Below are positions 28,567-37,789 of a stretch of 64,000 nt of DNA, piece after piece. Every line of letters begins with the position of its first letter. The stretch's first letter is position 1. The translations under genes were made by a program, and so were the position numbers. This stretch comes from a bacterium (GTDB taxonomy: Bacteria > UBP6 > UBA1177). The DNA lies in contig JAGCXM010000015.1 in assembly GCA_017961325.1 (NCBI GenBank), forward strand, positions 73,408 to 137,407, read 5' to 3'. The notes beneath the pieces are model-generated. The model was not told where the DNA came from. It saw nothing but the letters and a program-made list of their open reading frames with translations, and made no database searches.

Positions 28567-30348
28567 ATGAAAAAATTCATAATTTCATCTCTCTTTTTGA
28601 TTGTTCTGGCGGTTTTTGCCGTTTCGTGCGGTAAAAAAACTCCCGACGAACACCACGACACCGACTCCGATCCGGCTGAAATCAACGATTCCGACAGTAA
28701 CAGCGGCACCAACGACAACGACGGCACTCCGATCGATTCCAACAAAGACAACACCTCAAGCGACTGCAACTATTCAAGTGCCGACAACAGAATCAAGCCG
28801 AAAAACGAAGAACTTCTCTTTTCCGGTATAATTTTCGGCGAAACATCACTGACGAAATACATTTACATCATGAACCGCTGCTATTCATGCGATCCGGCCA
28901 GTCCGCTCAGCATCAAATCTATTACGATCGTCGACAAGGACGGCAACGCCGAACCGGGAACATTCGTAATCGAATCGAATCCGCTTGACAACGGCGCCGT
29001 CAATCTCCAAAACGACGAAGAAATCGAAATCGGCGTTTCGGTAAAGGCTTCGACCTGGGAAGATCAGGTACGCTATCTCCGGATAAAAAGCAATGACAAA
29101 TGCAAACCTGAATTCGACATCCCGCTCACGGCCCAGACGAAACCGACAGGAAGAATAAAAGTGAAGACACTTGACGACGACGAAGATGATGAAATTCTGA
29201 TGTTTACCGATGTCCTCAGCGAACTCGTCAATCAAATTGAAATCTACAACGAAGGGATTTCGCTTCTCAAGCTTTCATCCGTTTCCATCTCCGAAGGGCA
29301 GTCCAAAAACTCTAATGAAATGGGATTTTTCATTCAGGAAGCTCCGGAACCCGGCATTTCAATCGCTCCGGGAGAAAAACTCACTCTGGACGTCGGATGC
29401 CGCAACGACAAGGAATATCCGAGTCCGCTTACGGGGGAACTGCTGATTACGAACACCGACCCGACCGAATACGGAGCAAATGCCGAAAAAAGAATCGCTC
29501 TCAAATGCGGCCCGAATGTCAAAGAGTATCCGACTGCAAGACTTAAATGCGAACCTGAAAAAGTTTCAGTATTCCAGTGGGCGGTAATGGACGGCGGCGA
29601 AAGCACCGACAGTGACGGAGAATCGAAAGACGGTCTCAGATATCTTTGGAGTTTCTCAACGACTCCGGGCGGAATCTCACTCGACATAGTTGACGATTCA
29701 AACCGCGCCGGAACACCGCTCAACGGAGATCCGTCAAACAAAATTTCGCGCGCCGCATTTCAGGCGAAAATCAAAGGTTCATACACCGTAAAACTTGTCG
29801 TAATAAACGAAAAAGGCGTCAGCAGCGTTCCTGCGGAATGTACGGTTGAAGCAATTTCCGACGACGACCTTGCCGTAAAAATGCTCTGGAACAACAAAAA
29901 TTCCGATATCGACCTTCACCTCATCAGACCCGACGGTGAATTCGGCGATTTAGCAAGTGACTGTTATTACTGGAACTGTTCACCGCAATACCCGGGAGAA
30001 AGACCGGACTGGGGCGTTGAAGGCGAAACGAAGGACAATCCCTTCATCGACATCGACAACACCGACGGAATCGGTCCTGAAACCGTAACGATAAACAAAC
30101 CTGAAAACGGAATTTACAAAGTAATCGTTCACGCCTACGACACATCAAAGGGGCCGTCGACAGTTGTTTTAAAGGCTTACGCCCACGGAGTTGAAGAAAA
30201 AACGGCATCGCTCCTCATGAATCAGAGCGATACCTGCTGGGATGTCTTCACGATCGAAGTCGAAGACGGCAGCGAGTCGAAGAAAAAGATCACGATTAAA
30301 GAAATCACTCCGGTTCAAACTTACGAATGTTCAAGACCCACCCACTGA
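28567..30348 (+). CDS. Lipoprotein with acidic linker, PKD-like and DUF2135/YfaP-like domains
   Basis: 593 residues from ATG 28567, preceded 5 nt by GGAGG; an earlier in-frame codon at 28531 lies inside the previous gene and has no RBS. Lipobox FAVSC, then an Asp/Ser/Asn linker to about residue 65. Two strand-rich Ig-like modules follow (one with choice-of-anchor phrasing, IEIYNEGISLLKLSSVSI), then a PKD-like segment (LRYLWSFSTTPGG..GSYTVKLVVINEKG) and a C-terminal module with DIDLHLIRPDGE, characteristic of the DUF2135/YfaP-like family. Probable surface adhesion or assembly role, unproven. Last gene of the tightly packed exported-protein block before folE2. Confidence 0.82.
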   Translation: MKKFIISSLFLIVLAVFAVSCGKKTPDEHHDTDSDPAEINDSDSNSGTNDNDGTPIDSNKDNTSSDCNYSSADNRIKPKNEELLFSGIIFGETSLTKYIYIMNRCYSCDPASPLSIKSITIVDKDGNAEPGTFVIESNPLDNGAVNLQNDEEIEIGVSVKASTWEDQVRYLRIKSNDKCKPEFDIPLTAQTKPTGRIKVKTLDDDEDDEILMFTDVLSELVNQIEIYNEGISLLKLSSVSISEGQSKNSNEMGFFIQEAPEPGISIAPGEKLTLDVGCRNDKEYPSPLTGELLITNTDPTEYGANAEKRIALKCGPNVKEYPTARLKCEPEKVSVFQWAVMDGGESTDSDGESKDGLRYLWSFSTTPGGISLDIVDDSNRAGTPLNGDPSNKISRAAFQAKIKGSYTVKLVVINEKGVSSVPAECTVEAISDDDLAVKMLWNNKNSDIDLHLIRPDGEFGDLASDCYYWNCSPQYPGERPDWGVEGETKDNPFIDIDNTDGIGPETVTINKPENGIYKVIVHAYDTSKGPSTVVLKAYAHGVEEKTASLLMNQSDTCWDVFTIEVEDGSESKKKITIKEITPVQTYECSRPTH

Positions 30349-30375
30349 TTCGCGTTCGCACGAGGCTTTAGTAAC

Positions 30376-31206
30376 ATGAACGACGTCCAGAATTATGTCG
30401 ATAACAGAAACATCACAGTCGATCAGGTCGGAATCTGGGATATCGAGTACCCGATAGTCGTAAAAGACAGAACAAACGAAATCCAGCACACCGTGGCGAA
30501 AGTCGATCTGACCGTTATGCTGCTGCCTGAGTTCAAAGGAACGCACATGAGCCGGATCATCGAGGTTCTGAACCGTTTTCACGGGCAGATAACGACCGAT
30601 AACATACCTGAATTATTAATGAAAACACGGGAACATTTAGGCTCGCCGCAAGCGTTGGCGGCGCTGCGTTTTCCTTATTTTATCGAGAAAAAGGCACCTG
30701 TTTCCGGAATTTCCTCGATGTTTTCAGCGAATGTTCTTTTCAGCGGTTTCAGCGACGAAAAAGCGGGATACAGCTTCATTCTCGGGCTTCGCGTGCCGGT
30801 AACGACGCTTTGTCCGTGTTCAAAAGAGATAAGCGCGTTCGGAGCACACAACCAGCGCAGTTTCGTCACGCTTTACGTGCAGTTCAGGGATTTCATATGG
30901 ATTGAAGAGATGATTTCGGTCATCGAGGAAAGCGCAAGCTGCGAAATTTACCCGCTTCTCAAACGCCCTGACGAGAAATTCGTCACCGAAAAAGCGTTTT
31001 CCAATCCCGTTTTCGCAGAAGACGTCGTCCGCAACATTTCCGAAAAAATGATGGCTGACAAAAGAATAAAATGGTTTATGGTCGAAACTTTGCACTTGGA
31101 GAGCATTCATTCACACAACGCCTACGCGAGAATCGAGCGCTTCAAGACGAAATCGACCGTTCTCAACGAGCATCTGCGCATGTTCAAAGGATTTCCGAGA
31201 CAATAA
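30376..31206 (+). CDS. folE2: GTP cyclohydrolase FolE2
   Basis: Type IB GTP cyclohydrolase, making 7,8-dihydroneopterin triphosphate, first intermediate for folate and for 7-deazapurines such as queuosine. 276 residues, normal for COG1469. The metal/active-site Cys is Cys146 in LCPCSKEIS, followed by FGAHNQRSFVT; the C-terminus has the LHLESIHSHNAYA motif. FolE2 uses metals other than zinc and often substitutes for FolE under zinc limitation. It sits 27 bp after a lipoprotein gene and 22 bp before the subtilase, with no visible pathway partners, so its place looks incidental. A distant GAGG (spacing about 10) is the only RBS. Confidence 0.94.
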   Translation: MNDVQNYVDNRNITVDQVGIWDIEYPIVVKDRTNEIQHTVAKVDLTVMLLPEFKGTHMSRIIEVLNRFHGQITTDNIPELLMKTREHLGSPQALAALRFPYFIEKKAPVSGISSMFSANVLFSGFSDEKAGYSFILGLRVPVTTLCPCSKEISAFGAHNQRSFVTLYVQFRDFIWIEEMISVIEESASCEIYPLLKRPDEKFVTEKAFSNPVFAEDVVRNISEKMMADKRIKWFMVETLHLESIHSHNAYARIERFKTKSTVLNEHLRMFKGFPRQ

Positions 31207-31228
31207 TATATTTTAAAGGAGTTGGATT

Positions 31229-33313
31229 ATGAAAAAATTGTTTATTCTTTCATTCGTTCTGTTCTTCTTTTCTCTTCTTTCTGCCGAAACGCTCTACTAC
31301 TATGCCGAAGGCAAAAAAGTTGTTTTGACCGAAGACTTTTCAAGCTATTCCTTCATCAGGACAAATCAGACAAAGGCTAATTTCGTTTTTCCCGAAAACG
31401 TAAAAATCATCAAAAAGCACAAAAATGCATCAATTATCGAAACAGGCGACAAATCAGCCGTCGAACAGCTGAAAAAAAACGGGATTCTTTTCCCGGCCTA
31501 CATCAAAGAAGGTGTCAAAATCCATGCAAGCGGTCAGCTTTTCGTCAAAATTCCAGGGAAACCGAATGCCGAAAATGCCAAAAAATGGTGTAAAAACAAC
31601 GGATTAACCTTTATAAAGCAATATAAATTCGTTCCGGAATGGTACCTTGTTGCGGTAGAAGAAAACCCGATAAAAAAAGCTGCCGGACTTGTAGAAAAAA
31701 AGATTGCGGAGGCTGCGGAACCCGATTTTTTTATCCGGCTTCAAAAAAGGGCCTACAAGCCGAATGATCCTCTCTTCAAAAATCAGTGGCATCTTCACAA
31801 CGACGGCTCAAGCTCTTCCGTTTCGGGCAGCGACCATGCACATGTTGCTGAAGCATGGGAAGCGTTAAAGGCTTTAAAAGGCAGTATCGGCGGGAAAGGC
31901 GTAAATCTTGCAATTATCGACGACGGATTCGACCTCAATCACGAAGATTTTCAGGGAAGGTTCACCGACGGTTACGATTTTGCCGGCGATGACGATGATC
32001 CGACTTATGAAAACAATAAGTGGCAGCCCGATTATTCGGATATGCACGGAACATGCTGCGCCGGAGTCGCAGGAGCTGCGACTGACAACGGAAAAGGAGT
32101 TTCAGGTGCATGTCCGGAATGCACGCTGATTCCGATCAGAATGGATATGATGACATATTCCCTCGATTCCGCCGCAATCGAAAGTTTTGAATGGGCGGCT
32201 GATCACGGCGCAGACATTATTTCAAACAGCTGGGGACCTGAAGACGGAACCGGTGAAAAGGTCAATATGAACACAACTCTTAAAAATCTTGTAGCAAAAC
32301 TGGCTACGGAAGGGAGAAACGGCAAAGGAATCATCATTCTTTTTGCAGCCGGAAACGGTGAGGAAAGCATTGAAACCGACGGTTTTGCGAGCAATCCGAA
32401 TGTTTTCGCGATAGGTGCGACAAACGCAGGCGGAAACCGCTCATACTATTCTGATTACGGCCCGTCACTCGATTTTATGGCCCCGAGCGGCGACTATAAC
32501 AACTGGGGATCTCTAATAGACGGCATCTGGACCATTGACAACACCGGCAGTGACGGATACAACAGCGGAAGTTCATCACAGGGAGACAAAAAGGGCAACT
32601 ACACCAACGATTTTAACGGTACTTCTTCGGCATGTCCGCTTGCAGCAGGCATAACAGGACTTGTTCTTTCGGCAAATCCGAATCTTACCCGTGACGAAGT
32701 TTATCAAATCTATGTCAAAACTTCAGACAAAGTCGGTTTAACCGGATATAATGATGACGGATTCAGCGAAAAATACGGCTACGGCAGAATCAACGCTTGC
32801 AAAGCTGTCAAAAGAGCTCTAAAAAAGGCTGGAAAAGATGTAACACAGGTAATCTGTACCGGAGACCCTGATCCGATTGACGACACAGACACCGGCGATA
32901 CAGGTGACACGACCGACACGACTGACACAGCCGATACCGGAGATTCTACTGACACGACAGATACGGCAGACACCGCGGATACCGGAGATTCTACCGACAC
33001 GACAGATACGGCAGACACCGCGGATACCGGAGATTCTACTGACACGACCGACACGACTGACACCGCAGATACCGGAGATTCTACTGACACGACAGATACG
33101 GCAGACACCGCAGATACCGGAGATTCGGCCGACACAGCCGACACTGACACTCAGGAACAAGAAACCTGCGGCAACGGAATTGTCGAAGGTTACGAACAGT
33201 GCGATGACGGCAATACTATAAACGGCGACGGATGCTCGAAATTCTGTATGTTTGAAGAAAAGGACAGCGCAAAAATAATATCAAACGACGGATGCTCGAT
33301 GCTGTTTTTATAA
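31229..33313 (+). CDS. Secreted subtilisin-like serine protease with Thr/Asp repeat tail and Myxococcus Cys-rich repeat
   Basis: 694 residues with signal peptide (ends SLLSA). Residues about 20-165 form a propeptide; the S8 domain spans about 175-530. The catalytic triad is Asp231 (AIIDDG), His273 (MHGTCCAGVAG) and Ser466 (NGTSSACPLAAG), with the oxyanion Asn in AAGN. A low-complexity tail of D-T-G-D-S-T-D units (about residues 548-642) leads to a C-terminal Myxococcus cysteine-rich/DUF4215 repeat (CGNGIVEGYEQCDDGNTING). This architecture is usual for surface-displayed proteases of myxobacterial type. RBS AAAGGAG precedes the ATG. No partner inhibitor is encoded beside it. Confidence 0.93.
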   Translation: MKKLFILSFVLFFFSLLSAETLYYYAEGKKVVLTEDFSSYSFIRTNQTKANFVFPENVKIIKKHKNASIIETGDKSAVEQLKKNGILFPAYIKEGVKIHASGQLFVKIPGKPNAENAKKWCKNNGLTFIKQYKFVPEWYLVAVEENPIKKAAGLVEKKIAEAAEPDFFIRLQKRAYKPNDPLFKNQWHLHNDGSSSSVSGSDHAHVAEAWEALKALKGSIGGKGVNLAIIDDGFDLNHEDFQGRFTDGYDFAGDDDDPTYENNKWQPDYSDMHGTCCAGVAGAATDNGKGVSGACPECTLIPIRMDMMTYSLDSAAIESFEWAADHGADIISNSWGPEDGTGEKVNMNTTLKNLVAKLATEGRNGKGIIILFAAGNGEESIETDGFASNPNVFAIGATNAGGNRSYYSDYGPSLDFMAPSGDYNNWGSLIDGIWTIDNTGSDGYNSGSSSQGDKKGNYTNDFNGTSSACPLAAGITGLVLSANPNLTRDEVYQIYVKTSDKVGLTGYNDDGFSEKYGYGRINACKAVKRALKKAGKDVTQVICTGDPDPIDDTDTGDTGDTTDTTDTADTGDSTDTTDTADTADTGDSTDTTDTADTADTGDSTDTTDTTDTADTGDSTDTTDTADTADTGDSADTADTDTQEQETCGNGIVEGYEQCDDGNTINGDGCSKFCMFEEKDSAKIISNDGCSMLFL
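32936..33115 (+). repeat. Four tandem 45-bp coding repeats (15-residue Thr/Asp units)
   Basis: The motif ACCGGAGATTCTACYGACAC recurs at 32936, 32981, 33026, 33071 and 33116, an exact 45-bp period, with partial units on both sides. It encodes the D-T-G-D-S-T-D-T-T-D-T linker of the subtilase. The near-identical DNA makes it a slippage-prone variable-number repeat. It also produces a long antisense open frame that is an artefact. Confidence 0.9.
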
Positions 33314-33334
33314 ATTGCAATTTTGGAGGGAACA

Positions 33335-35365
33335 ATGCTCAATAATTTCGAGATTTCAAATGCAATGACGATCAAACTCGACCCCGTTCTTCCCGAATAC
33401 CCGAAATTCGTCGAGGGTATCAGACGCGCTCCGAAAAGAGAGCTCACTTTAACGAAAAACGAGATCGAACTTTCTCTCAGAAACGCGCTCCGCTATGTTC
33501 CGGAAGAGCTTCACGCATCTCTTGCTCCCGAATTTCTTGAAGAACTCCTGACACGCGGCAGGATTTACGGCTACCGCTTCCGTCCTGAGGGGCATATCTG
33601 GGGCAAACCGATAGATTCATACAAGGGAAACTGCATCGAAGGCAAGGCGTTTCAGGTAATGATCGACAACAACCTCGACTTCGCGACCGCGCTTTATCCC
33701 TACGAGCTCGTAACTTACGGCGAAACTGGTCAGGTCTGCCAGAACTGGATGCAGTACAGGCTCATCAAAAAATATCTCGAAGTGATGACCGACGAACAGA
33801 CGCTCGTTCTCCACAGCGGTCATCCGCTCGGACTTTTCAAATCGCACAAAAGAGCTCCGAGAGTCATCACGACGAACGGACTTATGGTCGGCCTTTTTGA
33901 CGATATGCAGAACTTCAACCGCGCCGCGGCTCTCGGCGTTGCGAACTACGGACAGATGACTGCCGGCGGCTGGATGTACATCGGTCCGCAGGGAATCGTT
34001 CACGGCACATACAACACGATCCTCATTGCAGGAAGAATGAAGCTCGGTGTTCCGTGGGACGGCGACCTTCGCGGCAAACTCTTCGTTTCCAGCGGTCTCG
34101 GCGGCATGAGCGGCGCACAGCCGAAAGCAGTAGAGATCGCGAAAGGTGTCGGCATTTTCGCCGAAGTCGATGCATCCAGGATCGAAACGAGACATTCTCA
34201 GGGCTGGGTATCGCTCGTCACGGACAGCGCAGAGGAAGCATTCAAGAAAGCATTTGAATATATTGAGAAAAAAGAACCTATCAGCATTGCTTACCACGGA
34301 AATATAGTTGATCTTCTCGAATATGCGGATTCCGAAAACATCCACATCGACCTTCTCAGCGACCAGACAAGCTGCCACGCAGTCTACGAAGGCGGCTACT
34401 GCCCGGCTGGGATCACGTTCGAAGAGAGAACGGCGCTTCTTGCAAACGACAAACCGAAATTCCGCCAGCTTGTAGACGCGACCTTGAGAAGACACTTCGA
34501 AGTCATCAAAAAGCTCGTCGCGAAAGGAACATACTTCTTCGATTACGGCAACTCCTTTATGCGTGCCATCTTCGACGCCGGTGTAAAAGAGATCTCCAAA
34601 AACGGAAAAGACACCTTCGAAGGCTTCATCTGGCCGAGCTACGTCGAAGACATCCTCGGACCTGAACTTTTCGATTACGGTTACGGCCCATTCCGCTGGG
34701 TATGCCTCAGCGGCAAAGAGAGCGACCTCGCGAAGACCGATGAAGCTGCTGCCGAAGTCATCGCGCACTGCAGACCGGTCCTCCGTTATCAGGACAAGGA
34801 TAATTACCACTGGGTAAAAGACGCGATGAAAAACAAACTCGTCGTCGGAACTCAGGCGAGGATCCTTTATCAGGATGCAGCAGGAAGAACGCAGATCGCG
34901 AAAAAATTCAACCAGTTGGTACGTGAAGGCGTCGTAGGGCCCATCATGCTCGGACGTGACCACCACGACACAGGCGGCACCGACAGCCCCTACCGCGAGA
35001 CTTCGAACATCAAGGACGGTTCCAACATCATGGCCGACATGGCGACCAACATTTTCGCCGGCAACTGCGCAAGAGGCATGAGCCTTGTCGCTCTCCACAA
35101 CGGCGGCGGAGTCGGCATCGGCAAATCGATCAACGGCGGATTCGGAATGGTCCTCGACGGTTCCGAAAGAGTTGACGCGATACTCGACATCGCATTCCCG
35201 TGGGATGTCATGGGCGGCGTTTCAAGAAGAGCGTGGGCAAGAAACGAACACTCGATCGAAACAGTCGTCGAATACAACAAAAACAACGGTCACAACGATC
35301 ACCTTACTCTTCCCTACATCGTCAGTGACGAACTCATCGCAAAAGTTATGAAAGCGGTCAAATAA
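33335..35365 (+). CDS. hutU: Urocanate hydratase, long form
   Basis: Converts urocanate to imidazolonepropionate in histidine breakdown, using bound NAD+. ATG 33335 was chosen over TTG 33323 because GGAGGG (33325-33330) lies 4 nt from the ATG and would overlap the TTG. 676 residues, longer than the roughly 555 of E. coli-type enzymes but typical of the longer bacterial clade. NAD-binding segment SSGLGGMSGAQPKA, LSDQTSCH, GRDHHDTGGTDSPYRET and HNGGGVGIGKSINGG match the family. No hutH, hutI or hutG neighbours are present. The following gene starts on its stop codon (TAATG), so the two are coupled. Confidence 0.93.
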   Translation: MLNNFEISNAMTIKLDPVLPEYPKFVEGIRRAPKRELTLTKNEIELSLRNALRYVPEELHASLAPEFLEELLTRGRIYGYRFRPEGHIWGKPIDSYKGNCIEGKAFQVMIDNNLDFATALYPYELVTYGETGQVCQNWMQYRLIKKYLEVMTDEQTLVLHSGHPLGLFKSHKRAPRVITTNGLMVGLFDDMQNFNRAAALGVANYGQMTAGGWMYIGPQGIVHGTYNTILIAGRMKLGVPWDGDLRGKLFVSSGLGGMSGAQPKAVEIAKGVGIFAEVDASRIETRHSQGWVSLVTDSAEEAFKKAFEYIEKKEPISIAYHGNIVDLLEYADSENIHIDLLSDQTSCHAVYEGGYCPAGITFEERTALLANDKPKFRQLVDATLRRHFEVIKKLVAKGTYFFDYGNSFMRAIFDAGVKEISKNGKDTFEGFIWPSYVEDILGPELFDYGYGPFRWVCLSGKESDLAKTDEAAAEVIAHCRPVLRYQDKDNYHWVKDAMKNKLVVGTQARILYQDAAGRTQIAKKFNQLVREGVVGPIMLGRDHHDTGGTDSPYRETSNIKDGSNIMADMATNIFAGNCARGMSLVALHNGGGVGIGKSINGGFGMVLDGSERVDAILDIAFPWDVMGGVSRRAWARNEHSIETVVEYNKNNGHNDHLTLPYIVSDELIAKVMKAVK

Positions 35366-36123
35366 TGCGCGAACTCAAAAATCTTCTCGAATCGCTCTAC
35401 AAAAAGCTCAATAAAAGAGGTCTTGTTGATCCTGACCCGCTGAAATTCCTGTATGATTATCCTGAGACAAAAGACCGTGAGATCATTGCGCTTTTAGCTT
35501 CTTCTATCGCTTACGGCAGAGTGGCGCAGATTCTTAAATCAATTGACAAAATTCTCCTTCCGGTCAAGGGAAAACCGTTCGATTTCGTCGATTCGCACAG
35601 CGAAAAGGATTTTATCAAGATATACAAAGGTTTTGTCCACCGCTTTACGACTGACGAGGATCTCGCGAAACTTTTCTGCGGAATGAAGCACGTCCTCATG
35701 GAATACGGGAATTTTGAAAACCTCTATCTCTGCGGAGTCGAAAAATTCGTTGACGAGATGAATCTTTCGCAAAAATCGTATCTTATTCCTTCTCCTGCCG
35801 ACGGTTCCGCCTGCAAGAGGCTCAACCTCTTTTTCCGCTGGATGGTTCGAAGCGACGAGGTCGATCCCGGCGGCTGGACAAAAACAAACCCTGCCAAATT
35901 GGTAGTTCCTCTCGACACGCACGCATTCAAGGCGGCGAAAATTCTCGGTTTTACCGAAAAAAAGGCTCCGAATTACAAAGCTGCCCTCGAAATAACATCG
36001 CATTACGCCGAAATCGCACCTGAAGACCCCGTAAAATACGATTTCGCACTGACCCGTTTCGGGATCCGTGATGACATGACTTTTGACGATTTCAGACGCG
36101 AAGTGAAAAACGCCGTATCGTAA
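35365..36123 (+). CDS. TIGR02757/DUF2400 family protein
   Basis: 252 residues, helix-rich, with phrases that identify the TIGR02757 (DUF2400) family: DREIIALLASSIAYGRVAQI near the N-terminus, HRF near residue 92, NLFFRWMVRSDEVDPGGW and LDTHAFKAAKILGFT. The fold is thought to be related to HhH-GPD DNA glycosylases, but the function is not established. The start codon overlaps the urocanase stop by one base. No histidine-pathway role is known for this family, so the pairing may be a chance operon. Confidence 0.85.
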   Translation: MRELKNLLESLYKKLNKRGLVDPDPLKFLYDYPETKDREIIALLASSIAYGRVAQILKSIDKILLPVKGKPFDFVDSHSEKDFIKIYKGFVHRFTTDEDLAKLFCGMKHVLMEYGNFENLYLCGVEKFVDEMNLSQKSYLIPSPADGSACKRLNLFFRWMVRSDEVDPGGWTKTNPAKLVVPLDTHAFKAAKILGFTEKKAPNYKAALEITSHYAEIAPEDPVKYDFALTRFGIRDDMTFDDFRREVKNAVS

Positions 36124-36140
36124 TATTTTCACAAAAAATC

Positions 36141-36168
36141 TTGCTTTTTACTACCAACTTTATATTAT
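36141..36168 (+). promoter_or_regulatory. Promoter for the DUF1566 lipoprotein at 36264
   Basis: TTGCTT (36141-36146) and TATTAT (36163-36168) with a 16-bp spacer, in an AT-rich intergenic stretch about 95 bp upstream of the lipoprotein ATG. The same -35 hexamer and spacer recur upstream of the 59832-61406 gene. Confidence 0.48.
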
Positions 36169-36263
36169 TATAAGAACTTTGTTTTTTTATGAATAGAGAC
36201 ATGAATTCAGGCTTGTTAAAAAACTCAATGATTTTAAAGATTTTTACTTATAGGATGTTTCCC

Positions 36264-37598
36264 ATGAAAAACTTTTTTATGTTTTTCGCTGTTTTTATGG
36301 CGATGTTTCTGATGCTGTCTTGCAATGGCAAATCTTCCCTCAACAGCGATCTCGAATCAACAAAAAACAGATTTTCAGACGAACAGTGTTCCGAAAACAA
36401 AGCCTGTGACAACGATCTGATCTGCGATGAGACAAAAAACGTCTGCGTAAAAACAAATAGCAACGATGAAACTTCCGAGAATGCTGAAACTTCGCCTTCA
36501 GGCGACAGCACTTCTGACTCAGCAAACGCGGAAAACTCCGTGGAACAGTGCTCCGAAGACAAAACCTGCAGCGGTGATTTGATTTGCGATGAAAAGAGAA
36601 ATGTCTGCGTAAAAGCCGTTGACAGCAACGAAACTGCTTACAACGAATATTCAAAGGTATGCGAATCCAATCCCTGCAAAAACACGGAATATTCCACCGG
36701 GCTCTGCATCCTTGACGGTGAAACCTATGCCTGCGAGTGCAGGGAAAACTATACATGGGATTCGGTTGAGAAAGAATGTACGCCGAACACCAAGGTTGCA
36801 AACTGTACGAATCTTCCCTTCGGTGCAATATGGAATCAATACAACACCGTCATCCAGACCTGGGACGGGAACTCCTGGCAGCCTGAAATAACAGCAGGAG
36901 TTTACGACGAGACGCCGAGTCAAACGCAGTGCAGATACATCTGTGACACACACACAACCTGGGACGGAGAAAGCTGCGCATGCGACGAAGGCTATCTGAG
37001 CGGCAAAAAGACATGCGGAAACCCGTGCGAAGACGCACCCTGCGAGGATGTCGCCAATTCAACTAAAGCATGCACGGCAAAAAACGGAGACGAATATTTC
37101 TGCGAATGCAACAAATACTTCGCTTGGAACGGCGAAACCTGCGATCCGATTCCCGCATGCAACAAAGAACAGCTTACACCGTGCAACTCGATCAACAATC
37201 TGAACTGGTCGACTTTCAAAGCATATTTAGATTGGAGTTCGTCGCTTTCATACTGTGAAGAATTAACCGAAGGAGGATATACCGACTGGCGTCTACCGAG
37301 TATCAACGAGCTGAAAACTCTGATCAGAAACTGTACAGCCACAATGGCAAACAGCGGACTGTGCCCCGTAAAAGATCCGAGTTGTCTCCATAGCGCTTGT
37401 TATAAAGCAGATTCATGTTCCTGCGAAGAAGATCGAAACGGCGAATACAGCGTATTCGGAGACACTGAAAAGTTCTGGTCTTCCTCTTCAACTTATGAGG
37501 GCTCAGGTGTTGCCTGGAGCGTAGACTTCTCGACTGCTGGAATTTACTATCACATGAAGTCGAGTCTTTTCGCCGTTCGCTGCGTAAGGAATCAATAA
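36264..37598 (+). CDS. DUF1566 lipoprotein with Cys-rich repeats and EGF-like modules
   Basis: 444 residues from ATG 36264 (AGGA 8 nt upstream, then a signal peptide with lipobox LMLSC). Earlier in-frame codons at 36189 and 36210 would put a long hydrophilic extension before the signal peptide. Two copies of CSE-x-K-x-C-x5-ICDE-x3-NVCVK occur near residues 40-62 and 95-117. Two EGF-like Cys modules follow (CKNTEYSTGLC..CEC; CEDVANSTKAC..CEC). The C-terminal 130 residues are a DUF1566/Lcl lectin-like domain: YTDWRLPSINELKTLI, FWSSSSTYEGSG and terminal FAVRCVR. Surface lipoprotein, ligand unknown. Confidence 0.85.
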   Translation: MKNFFMFFAVFMAMFLMLSCNGKSSLNSDLESTKNRFSDEQCSENKACDNDLICDETKNVCVKTNSNDETSENAETSPSGDSTSDSANAENSVEQCSEDKTCSGDLICDEKRNVCVKAVDSNETAYNEYSKVCESNPCKNTEYSTGLCILDGETYACECRENYTWDSVEKECTPNTKVANCTNLPFGAIWNQYNTVIQTWDGNSWQPEITAGVYDETPSQTQCRYICDTHTTWDGESCACDEGYLSGKKTCGNPCEDAPCEDVANSTKACTAKNGDEYFCECNKYFAWNGETCDPIPACNKEQLTPCNSINNLNWSTFKAYLDWSSSLSYCEELTEGGYTDWRLPSINELKTLIRNCTATMANSGLCPVKDPSCLHSACYKADSCSCEEDRNGEYSVFGDTEKFWSSSSTYEGSGVAWSVDFSTAGIYYHMKSSLFAVRCVRNQ

Positions 37599-37789
37599 CT
37601 CGTCATTGCATTTTAACGCAACTCCTTTCTGAATTTAGATAGAATTTTTAGTCAGCCGAAATTTTTGAATTGGAAAAAGAAAAATTTTTTGATTTTTATA
37701 ATTTTAATGGTAAATAGGCGCGTGAGGTTCTTTTGTCTCATTTCTCTGCATCGTTTTCGCAGTTTTTAATCAAAGAGTGAGGTTGTTGA
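37599..37789 (+). promoter_or_regulatory. Leader/promoter region of the rimP-nusA-infB operon
   Basis: 191 bp without a gene. It holds TATAAT at 37697-37702 without a well-spaced -35 box, and an alternative TTGATT (37689) to TAAATA (37711) with a 16-bp spacer. A short hairpin (CTGC at 37746-37749 with GCAG at 37759-37762) is followed by five T residues about 25 bp before rimP and could be a weak attenuator, as NusA operons are often autoregulated. None of these elements is strong. Confidence 0.35.

Noticed and set aside
32779-33160. Val/Ser-rich repetitive antisense frames and CRISPR-like spacing in the subtilase tail
   Set aside because: They are the reverse reading of the 45-bp coding repeats; units are contiguous with no spacers, so not CRISPR.
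33617-35098. 493-residue open frame antisense to urocanase
   Set aside because: Shadow of a conserved enzyme gene; no family features and no RBS.
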